Source of the DNA: Fidelibacterota bacterium
GTDB taxonomy: Bacteria; Fidelibacterota; Marinisomatia; Marinisomatales; TCS56
Direction of reading: 5' to 3'
Length of the DNA: 49,847 nt
Assembly: GCA_013203115.1 (NCBI GenBank)
Contig: JABMQW010000087.1
Span: 1-49,847 of the forward strand
Part shown: in pieces, positions 44,401 through 49,847 of the stretch
Position numbering within the stretch: position 1 is the stretch's first letter
How the letters are laid out: the number at the start of each line of letters is the position of its first letter
Notes under the pieces: model-generated
Told to the model about the DNA's origin: nothing
The model's database searches: none
The model's input: only the letters and a program-made list of their open reading frames with translations
Position numbers and translations under genes: made by a program

Positions 44401-44732
44401 TATTAGAGCAACTGGATGATTGTATCGGAATCCTGGTGGAGCAGAATTCCCTGATAGTAGATGATTTCAAAAAGTATTCGGATAAGCCGTTGGTTAAAAT
44501 CGATAGTTTTTTCAGCAACAATAATCTTTCCGTGCTCGATGAAACCCTGGTTAAGGAATTTACCAGCGACCAGAGTAAGCGCTGGGCACTAACAGGGAAA
44601 GGGAAAATACGATCGGGTCAGGTAGCTGACTTTATACTATTAGAGAAAAATTCTTCGGGTCCACCTATAGTTAGAGCGGTTTATGTCAGTGGAAAGTTGG
44701 TCTGGGAGGACGAGGATTGGGAAACACACTGA
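41460..44732 (+). CDS. GHL10 glycosidase - M14 carboxypeptidase - amidohydrolase-like fusion lipoprotein
   Basis: 1090 residues with a lipobox (LMFGC, Cys20). Domain 1 (about 35-400) is a GHL10/DUF187 family glycosidase: EFRAAWVATVANINWPS, NAVIFQVRPQCDALY, MELHAWLNPYRAHH and DGIHFDDYFYPYPSY. A linker domain (about 400-520) resembles FN3. Domain 2 (about 560-815) is an M14 zinc carboxypeptidase with H622 and E625 (MHGDEPTA), H712 (NLHDMS) and general-base E795 (VLVESAG), so the site is complete. Domain 3 (about 830-1090) resembles an amidohydrolase (DVAVIDGTGIPAFKAD; GKIRSGQVADFILLE) but lacks visible metal-binding histidines and may be inactive. DigH, a GHL10 enzyme of E. coli, cuts denuded peptidoglycan strands, so a cell-wall role is plausible; peptide and glycan cleavage would be joined in one protein. 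Confidence 0.87.
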   Translation: MFKSAGVLLILFSALLMFGCASFQPGARDYESGQFPAAQREFRAAWVATVANINWPSEPGLSTAQQQEEAIELLDHLQYLNFNAVIFQVRPQCDALYASELEPWSYYLSGIQGQAPEPYYDPLKFWIEEAHKRGMELHAWLNPYRAHHVSGGPVSDRSIVKQNPELVVQLSTGYWWLDPSKARTQDHSLAVVMDIIRRYDVDGIHFDDYFYPYPSYNDNQDFPDDSSWADYQASGGKLNRGDWRRDGVNQFIQRLYGDIKKVKPHVKFGLSPFGIWRPNHPASISGFDQYSKLYADARLWLKKGWIDYFTPQLYWTVNRIPQSYPVLLGWWAGENHHDRHLWPGINIGRHGEEGADETVNQIMITRGMLPQSPGNVHWSFAPLISNQSLASALIKGPYHKPALVPASPWLDKSPPVPPVPLATLQDDQMKINWSHPEPADVFRWVLYFQYGKSWDYTILNQPDDTYNLPLYTLRDLSPEELSDSDSLRIPELINSLNTVRITAVDRVGNESNFTEVSVPAPDLATELTLNALLDRYAMDNPSYTWAQKSARLDQAYTAVRVYKHPLKDLKYVHVDSMLRLLQTKYPDRFQYLPVGESVEKRPINLVKLGTGETRILLWSQMHGDEPTATAALFDVFNYLCANADLQPAKSILENTTILAVPMLNPDGAERFIRRNAQGLDINRDARNLQSPEGRILFQLQEKYQPDFGFNLHDMSTRETVGETDKLVALALMAPPFNEKNDDNRVRTRAKQITAVIMDALNPFIEGHIAKYDADYMPRAFGDSMQNWGVSTVLVESAGWFGEADEFLQKINFIAYLTAFEAIASGEYSVADPDRYNKLPLNGRDLYDLIIQDVAVIDGTGIPAFKADIAVNLIDGNGRIVDLGDLDVFAAKDTVNGENLYLTPGFIGFVDVESIPLDDLVSVSRQLLSQGFTTLIYALSQGGKDQRDRISAVLKESGYEGNWESAVKVNKRVTKPASIIELLEQLDDCIGILVEQNSLIVDDFKKYSDKPLVKIDSFFSNNNLSVLDETLVKEFTSDQSKRWALTGKGKIRSGQVADFILLEKNSSGPPIVRAVYVSGKLVWEDEDWETH

Positions 44733-44769
44733 CGAAGTATGCAGAGTGGTAACTTTTCGACGCACCAAT

Positions 44770-44895
44770 CTATAGACGGATTTTTATCGTGACTTCGACT
44801 GGTGCACTGACCGAATCTTTAGCATTGTGCAGCATGCTTTTAAATTTCTCCTTAATAAACTGTGTGCTCACTCGATTATTTTCAAATACAAACAC
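44770..44895 (-). CDS. possible very small protein or gene remnant
   Basis: In the 212-bp gap before the glycosyltransferase gene, the minus strand has a 41-codon frame from GTG: FENNRVSTQFIKEKFKSM, then LHNAKDSVSAPVEVTIKIRL. A helix followed by a strand looks protein-like, but there is no recognised family, no ribosome-binding site and the start is weak. It may be the tail of a lost gene. Confidence 0.2.
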   Translation of the reverse strand: MFVFENNRVSTQFIKEKFKSMLHNAKDSVSAPVEVTIKIRL

Positions 44896-44944
44896 GACTT
44901 AAGGGCGGGACTCTGCAATTATCTTGATAATTTTTCAATGAACT

Positions 44945-46600
44945 ATGGGTAAAGCGAGTAAAAAAATAATCTGCATTTTACACGGCTATCTGTTGGAGGG
45001 TTCCGGGAGTAATCTTTGGACACGCTCAATAATCCGATCATTATGTCAGCAAGGTCAGACTGTCCACCTGCTGTGTCAGGAGAATCATCCTGAAATCTAT
45101 GATTTTATCGCCGCGGTTTATCACTATTATCCTGATGGGATAATTAAGACCAAGTTACAACGTGCTGTGCCCTATCCTGGCCGGTGTATTATGCATAAAC
45201 CTTACCTTGGTGAGACATTACCGGTATATGTTTGGGATAAATATGATGAATTTGCTGATGTCCAACCAATGATCCAATTGCCAGATGAAAAAATAGAAAA
45301 ATACTTGGATGCAAATATCCTGGTACTGAGGCAAATCGTCAAGGAACAGCACGTCAAAATATTACATGCTAATCATGCCGTGCTTATGTCTGTCGTCGCC
45401 CAGCGTGTGGCGGAGGAGTTTTCTCTTCCATACGCCATTATGCCGCACGGCAGCGCAATTGAATATGCCGTTAAAAAAGATAAGCGTTTTTTCGACTATG
45501 CCTTAGAAGCCTGCTCGGCTGCTGATCTCATTTTCGTGATTGGTAAAGAAATTCGACAACGAGTGCACAACCTTTTTCCCCAGATTAAAGACCTGGATTC
45601 CAAAATGATTGATCTGAATTTGGGAGTCGATACCAGTCTGTTCCGACCAGTTGATAGACAAGACAGAACTGGGCATATTTACGAATTATGCACCTCTCTA
45701 ACAGACACCGAACGAGGGAAAAAACCGGAACAGAGCAGCGCTTTGCGGGAGGCTCTTTTTAATACGATAAGTAAACCGGAGTTACTTGGGTTAATTAAGA
45801 CCAACTCAAAGTATAATGGCAAGCTTACCGATTTTAATGTCGAGCACCGTCTCACTGGTCTTAACTGGCAGCAGGCTCAGGTTATCTTATTTGTTGGCCG
45901 GTTGATTGCCAGTAAGGGTATTCACTCAATTATTGCCGCCCTGCCCTATATATTTGAAAAATTTCCCAAAGCCTGCCTAATAATTGTTGGACATGGACCG
46001 TTGCGTGAACCGCTGGAAGCACTGCTCTGGGCACTTGAAAATGGATCTCGATCATTAGTGGAAAATATAGTTGATTGGGGAACCGAACTGGAGGGATCAG
46101 GTAATCAGCCCTTAGTGGAGATACGTCATTATTTCGACCGTTTACAGGTGGCTGGAACCCTGGAAAAGTACTTCGACAAAGCCCGGCGCTATATTCGTGA
46201 AGACCGGGTCATATTTACCGGTTATTTAACACATCGGGAACTGCGTTACCTGTTTCCGGCTTGTGATGTGGCTATCTTTCCCTCGGTTGTTGCTGAAGCA
46301 GGACCGCTGGTATTCCTGGAAGCACTCGCGTCGGGTTGTTTCCCTATCGGCACCTATTTTGCCGGTATGGCAGCCAGTATCGATTCAATTGCCGGTGCTG
46401 TGCCGGATAGAATCCTTGAAATGATGAAACTCAGCCCCGAAACGGAGAATACAGTAAGTGAACTGGTGAAAAATGTCACCAACGCCTTCAGTATTGGGAA
46501 TACCTATAAAACGGTTTTACATGAACTTGCTGTTGAAAAGTACGACTGGCAAAAAATTAGCCTGCGACTGTCCAAAGAACTATTTGATTTAACAAAGTAA
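44945..46600 (+). CDS. GT4-family glycosyltransferase
   Basis: 551 residues, no signal peptide, so cytoplasmic. GT-B fold: the N-terminal Rossmann half (1-240) begins KIICILHGYLLEGSGSNLWTRSI, the usual acceptor-site loop, and includes HANHAVLMS and MPHGSAIEY. The C-terminal half has VGRLIASKGIHSIIAALPYI, VGHGPLREPLEALL, VIFTGYLTHRELRYLFPACD and VVAEAGPLVFLEALASG, which carries the E-x7-E nucleotide-sugar motif. About 60-90 residues are inserted between the halves and another insertion precedes VIFTG, so it is longer than typical members. It transfers a sugar from a nucleotide donor to an unknown acceptor, perhaps an envelope glycan. The two GHL10 enzymes on either side suggest a shared glycan theme. 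Confidence 0.88.
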   Translation: MGKASKKIICILHGYLLEGSGSNLWTRSIIRSLCQQGQTVHLLCQENHPEIYDFIAAVYHYYPDGIIKTKLQRAVPYPGRCIMHKPYLGETLPVYVWDKYDEFADVQPMIQLPDEKIEKYLDANILVLRQIVKEQHVKILHANHAVLMSVVAQRVAEEFSLPYAIMPHGSAIEYAVKKDKRFFDYALEACSAADLIFVIGKEIRQRVHNLFPQIKDLDSKMIDLNLGVDTSLFRPVDRQDRTGHIYELCTSLTDTERGKKPEQSSALREALFNTISKPELLGLIKTNSKYNGKLTDFNVEHRLTGLNWQQAQVILFVGRLIASKGIHSIIAALPYIFEKFPKACLIIVGHGPLREPLEALLWALENGSRSLVENIVDWGTELEGSGNQPLVEIRHYFDRLQVAGTLEKYFDKARRYIREDRVIFTGYLTHRELRYLFPACDVAIFPSVVAEAGPLVFLEALASGCFPIGTYFAGMAASIDSIAGAVPDRILEMMKLSPETENTVSELVKNVTNAFSIGNTYKTVLHELAVEKYDWQKISLRLSKELFDLTK

Positions 46601-46713
46601 ATACAATTTTAAGTATACATCTGTTGCTTTCACTTTTTTACTACTTTACATTTGCTATAACACTACAATCGGCAATATTGTCTAAATCGTAAATGTTCAA
46701 CAATGGAGTGAAA

Positions 46714-48594
46714 ATGAAACGGCAACTACAAATATTGGCATCACTTTCTGTTTTGGTAGTACAAGTGTTGATCGGAGATGTTGGACCCAAATATGAGTTT
46801 CGTTCGGTTTGGATAGCCACGGCCGCACCGGATTTTCCACTGTCATATTCTGTCAGTGCCCAAAAAAGTGAAATCAGAAACATGTTGGACGTCTTGAAAA
46901 ATGCAGGATTCAATTCGGTGATTTTTCAGGTAAGACCAGGCTGCGATGCTTTTTATGATTCCAATTATGAACCCTGGTCTCATCTGTTAACCGGAACCTC
47001 AGGTCAAGCACCTAATCCCCTTTATGATCCTTTGAATTATTTTATTTCCCAAGCCCATTCCCGCGGAATGGAATTACATGCCTGGTTCAATCCCTATCGT
47101 GTCAGCACCTCCAGCAATCTGGCAGGTCTTGACAGCAGCCATGTTTACCATCAACATCCGGAATGGGTTTTGACTGTTGTGAATCAGGGAGCAAGTGCTA
47201 TATTTCCTGAAACCGGCGGTATGTATTCTAATACATTATTAATTGAAAGCGAAGATACCAACCGGGATGAGCGTACCACTACCGTCATCCTGGATCCAGG
47301 CCGGGCTGCTGTAAGAGAATATGTTATCAATGTTTTTTTGGACGTTGTCAATCGCTATGCGATCGATGGCGTTCATATGGATGATTATTTTTATCCCTAT
47401 GGTGGGATGAGTAATGAAGATGCGGCCACCTTTGCCGCTGAACCTCGTGGTTTTACTGACATACATAATTGGCGCCGGGACAATATTAATCTGCTTGTCC
47501 AGGGGATATATGACAGTATCCAAGTTGTGAAACCATGGGTCAAATATGGAGTCTCACCTTTTGGAATATGGAAAAGCGGTGTTCCACCGGGAATCGTTGG
47601 AATGAGCTCTTATTATGATATTTACTGCGATCCGATCGCCTGGTTACAAGCAGGTACTGTCGACTATATCACACCGCAGTTATATTGGCCTTTCGGTGGA
47701 GGCCAGGATTATGGAACGTTAATGCCTTGGTGGGCAGACTCAATAGCAACGCATGATCGTCATCTGTATGTTGGCCATGCTCCCTACCGAATCTCTACTT
47801 CTCATGATTGGTCTGCTGAAGAGCTTCCGAATCAAATCAGATTAAATCGTCAAACGGCGGGCTGCCAGGGAAGTGTGTTTTTTCGTATTAGATACGGTGT
47901 CATGAATAATCCCAAGGGTTTTCTTGACTCCTTAAGGAATGATTTTTACAGGTTCCCCGCTCTCACCCCGCTGATGCTCTGGAAAGATAGTATTCCCCCC
48001 AATGACCCCTGCAGCGTTTTCGTGGAATCGAATGATAATAATCACATTATATCATGGTGTAGCCCTCCGGCGGCTTCGGATGGTGATACAGCCGCAAAAT
48101 ATGTAATCTATCGTTCACTGTCAGTACCGCCAGATGTAAGCGATCCGGCAAATATAGCAGCTATTGTTCCAGGCACTGAAAATGAGTATATTGATCAAAC
48201 CACCAGTTGGTATCTTTATGCTGTCAGCTCATTAGACAAACTGAATAATGAGAGTAATCCCATAAGTGCCACAATCTTAGGTGGGATTTCTTCCGGTGAT
48301 ACCGCTATCATTCCGGGAACATTCACGCTTCATTCCAATTGTCCAAATCCATTTAATCCAACCACTACCATTAAATATGACCTTCCCGAAAACTGCCTGG
48401 TAAAGCTTGTGATCTATGACATACTGGGGCACCAAGTGATCGAGCTGGTAAATGAATATCAGTTAGCCGGGCTTAAATTAGTCCAATGGGACGGGAATAA
48501 TAAGTATGGTCAGGTCGTGAGTAATGGTATGTATTTCTATGCCGTACAGGCCGGAAGTCACGCAGCAATTAAAAAAATGATCTTTTTGAAGTAG
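46714..48594 (+). CDS. GHL10-family glycosidase with T9SS sorting domain
   Basis: 626 residues from the ATG at 46714, preferred over the ATG at 46693 because TGGAGTG stands just before it and a signal peptide (LQILASLSVLVVQVLIG) follows directly. The GHL10 domain (about 25-390) closely parallels domain 1 of the fusion protein at 41460: FRSVWIATAAPDFPLS, NSVIFQVRPGCDAFY, MELHAWFNPYRVSTS, DGVHMDDYFYPYGG and YGVSPFGIWKSG. An FN3-like domain follows (about 415-525), then a T9SS sorting domain (NCPNPFNPTTTIKY, IYDILGHQV, KKMIFLK). It is thus secreted to the cell surface, while its paralogue is a lipoprotein, so the two may act on the same glycan in different places. Exact substrate unknown. Confidence 0.88.
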   Translation: MKRQLQILASLSVLVVQVLIGDVGPKYEFRSVWIATAAPDFPLSYSVSAQKSEIRNMLDVLKNAGFNSVIFQVRPGCDAFYDSNYEPWSHLLTGTSGQAPNPLYDPLNYFISQAHSRGMELHAWFNPYRVSTSSNLAGLDSSHVYHQHPEWVLTVVNQGASAIFPETGGMYSNTLLIESEDTNRDERTTTVILDPGRAAVREYVINVFLDVVNRYAIDGVHMDDYFYPYGGMSNEDAATFAAEPRGFTDIHNWRRDNINLLVQGIYDSIQVVKPWVKYGVSPFGIWKSGVPPGIVGMSSYYDIYCDPIAWLQAGTVDYITPQLYWPFGGGQDYGTLMPWWADSIATHDRHLYVGHAPYRISTSHDWSAEELPNQIRLNRQTAGCQGSVFFRIRYGVMNNPKGFLDSLRNDFYRFPALTPLMLWKDSIPPNDPCSVFVESNDNNHIISWCSPPAASDGDTAAKYVIYRSLSVPPDVSDPANIAAIVPGTENEYIDQTTSWYLYAVSSLDKLNNESNPISATILGGISSGDTAIIPGTFTLHSNCPNPFNPTTTIKYDLPENCLVKLVIYDILGHQVIELVNEYQLAGLKLVQWDGNNKYGQVVSNGMYFYAVQAGSHAAIKKMIFLK

Positions 48595-48765
48595 AAGGAG
48601 AATAGATACTATTAGTCGGAACTAAATAATCATCTAATTTTTGAATCTTATACCTGCAGAAAATAATGGATACTAAATTTGTATTTTTGATCTAAGCAGA
48701 AAGGATTGAAATGGAATTGTCAGTCAAAAAATTGAAGTGACCCCGTGAATTAATTACTTTCCGGG

Positions 48766-48789
48766 CCGACACCGACTCATTGGTGTCGG
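48766..48789. terminator. hairpin between converging genes
   Basis: Perfect 8-bp stem CCGACACC (48766-48773) and GGTGTCGG (48782-48789), lying between two genes that converge. It could end transcription from both sides, but neither arm is followed by a clear T-run. Confidence 0.4.
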
Positions 48790-48807
48790 GATTAACCCTG
48801 CCACCTG

Positions 48808-49287
48808 CTAAATTGATCCGTATCTCAATTGTATATAAGGACCCTCATGATATTTATCCACCAGCATTTCCAGTGGATATTTATATCCAAAACGCAAACC
48901 GAGCACCATGCCCTTTTTTTTCTGGATCACCTTATGTCCTTCATATAAATCAACACCGAAAGAAATATCCATAGTGTATGATGAATTCAAATCCGAGCCA
49001 ACTGAAACTACAGGGAATATATTGATGTACTCACTATAAACAAGAGAATACCCAAGCCCAAGAAAAATAAATCCACCAGTATATTTAGCGTTCAAAATGA
49101 ATTTATCGTATAAATTTCCATAGGCTCCTATTTCACCCCAGATAGTTTTGGATGTATCGGTCTTCCCGCCGGTCAGAGCCAGGTAGCCGGCCACCTGCCC
49201 CGGAGCAATGCTGTGGCAGGTCAGAAATAAAACGATAAATGCTATAAAAAAGTGTTGAGGGACTGAAAATCGGGTCTTTATTTTCAT
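48808..49287 (-). CDS. small exported protein, predicted outer-membrane beta-barrel
   Basis: 159 residues with a hydrophobic signal (FIAFIVLFLTCHSIAPGQ). The rest is made of short amphipathic strands rich in Gly and Tyr (WGEIGAYGNLY, FIFLGLGYSLVYSEYI, YTMDISFGVDLYEG, MVLGLRFGYKYPLEM) and ends YIQLRYGSI, which suits a small eight-strand barrel. No family is recognised. A plus-strand gene ends about 210 bp away, converging with it. No operon partner is visible. Confidence 0.65.
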   Translation of the reverse strand: MKIKTRFSVPQHFFIAFIVLFLTCHSIAPGQVAGYLALTGGKTDTSKTIWGEIGAYGNLYDKFILNAKYTGGFIFLGLGYSLVYSEYINIFPVVSVGSDLNSSYTMDISFGVDLYEGHKVIQKKKGMVLGLRFGYKYPLEMLVDKYHEGPYIQLRYGSI

Positions 49288-49743
49288 AATGCTGTCTGAT
49301 TGTGATCGATTATTTTATTGTCAAGAACTGCAATTGTGCAATTGATTGCGGAAAACAAAATAGTACCCACTGTAATGTAAATCAATATTGTATTTGTGAC
49401 ACCGCTACAACGAACGGATTTACTGCTTATCACCGTTACATTAATCTTTTTGAATCGGTTAGGATATGGTTGGATATAATTAACCGAACAATACTCTCGG
49501 AAATTTATTTTAGTTCCGGTTACAGTAATTGATTCTGATATTGCCCATGATTATTGCGTTTGTCTTTTCAAGCCAGTATTGGGAGATAGACAGTAAATTC
49601 ATGTTCGTAAATACACTTCGAGTTCAACTGTCAAATTTTGTAATTTCCAACTCATGTGGTTTCGGGGGCAAGTACCTTTGGTGCTTAAAATTGTAGCTGT
49701 TTAAGGGTCAAAGCCATCAAATACTTAATGCGAAGGAGTTAAC
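49288..49743. other. intergenic region upstream of the citrate synthase-like gene
   Basis: Non-coding, AT-rich. A 76-codon frame at 49302-49532 has no protein-like features. The region should carry promoters for both divergent genes, but I cannot assign them. A strong ribosome-binding site (aaggag) lies at its right end. Confidence 0.5.
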
Positions 49744-49847
49744 ATGTCTACTTTTAAAGATACGCTTGGTCGTCTGGTGGATCCGATGAAAAATCGAATC
49801 GATCACCTTATTAAAAATTATGGTGATGTTAAAGTTTCAGACATCAC
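49744..49847 (+). CDS. gltA: probable citrate synthase, N-terminal fragment cut by the window edge
   Basis: An aaggagttaac sequence directly precedes the ATG. The 34 full codons visible read MSTFKDTLGRLVDPMKN, then RIDHLIKNYGDVKVSDI. This matches the start of the mitochondrial-type citrate synthases found in several FCB bacteria, which open with a helix, then IKxxGxxKVSDVTVxQAYGG. Citrate synthase joins acetyl-CoA and oxaloacetate in the TCA cycle. Only the first helices are available, no catalytic residues, so the call rests on N-terminal resemblance alone. Confidence 0.6.
   Translation, partial: MSTFKDTLGRLVDPMKNRIDHLIKNYGDVKVSDI

Noticed and set aside
49302..49532. 76-codon plus-strand frame, Cys-rich at the start
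   Set aside because: No ribosome-binding site, no family resemblance, and AT-rich intergenic composition.

Overview
The window looks like a chromosome segment from a Gram-negative bacterium of the FCB superphylum. A Neomarinimicrobiota, KSB1, Calditrichota or similar lineage would fit, but I cannot fix the phylum from this sequence alone. The reasons are five proteins ending in a type IX secretion system (T9SS) sorting domain (a PNPFNP-like motif, then an IYDLxGRxV-like strand, then a basic end such as KKMVLLR), a PorV/PorQ-family outer-membrane protein, two TonB-dependent receptors with carboxypeptidase-regulatory-like N-termini, and many lipoproteins. The genetic code appears standard, because TGA ends several genes.

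Layout. 1-801: a truncated IS200-type transposase abutting a truncated surface protein (FN3 plus PPC domains). 1425-5149: a secreted endonuclease/exonuclease/phosphatase-fold (EEP) enzyme and two divergently oriented lipoproteins, an ADP-ribosylglycohydrolase-family protein and a metallophosphoesterase. 5353-6676: a complete IS4-family element with perfect ends and a 9-bp target duplication. 6990-21493: a same-strand alpha-glucan/phosphoester gene cluster (GH97, a second EEP enzyme, GH31, a DUF4326 protein, a GH13 gene with an in-frame TGA, a URO-D-family gene with a frameshift, a T9SS metallophosphoesterase and a sodium:solute symporter). 21844-34210: two T9SS proteins (one with four OB-fold-like units), then a tightly overlapped lipoprotein, TonB-dependent receptor, PorV-like protein and NHL-type propeller lipoprotein. 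This resembles a polysaccharide-utilisation locus without a recognisable SusD.

34396-38002 (minus strand): a cobalamin riboswitch, a BtuB-like receptor and a beta-propeller resembling BtuG, the high-affinity surface B12 binder of Bacteroides. Here the propeller carries a T9SS sorting domain instead of a lipoprotein anchor. 38511-41069: an AT-rich four-gene cassette (a small exported protein with an internal duplication, a YidD homologue with an N-terminal signal-like extension, and two related TPR proteins with C-terminal membrane segments). This is my best candidate for an undescribed system. 41460-48594: two GHL10-family glycosidases flanking a GT4 glycosyltransferase; the first glycosidase is a three-domain fusion with an M14 carboxypeptidase and an amidohydrolase-like module. 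48808-49847: a small predicted barrel protein and the first 35 codons of what looks like citrate synthase.

Interpretation. The middle of the window reads as outer-surface nutrient capture: extracellular or surface glycosidases and phosphoesterases release sugars, TonB-dependent receptors import ligands and the symporter brings small products inward. Several genes are damaged (FN3/PPC, GH13, URO-D), and scattered palindromic repeats lie in the gaps next to them. I saw no tRNA, rRNA or CRISPR array.
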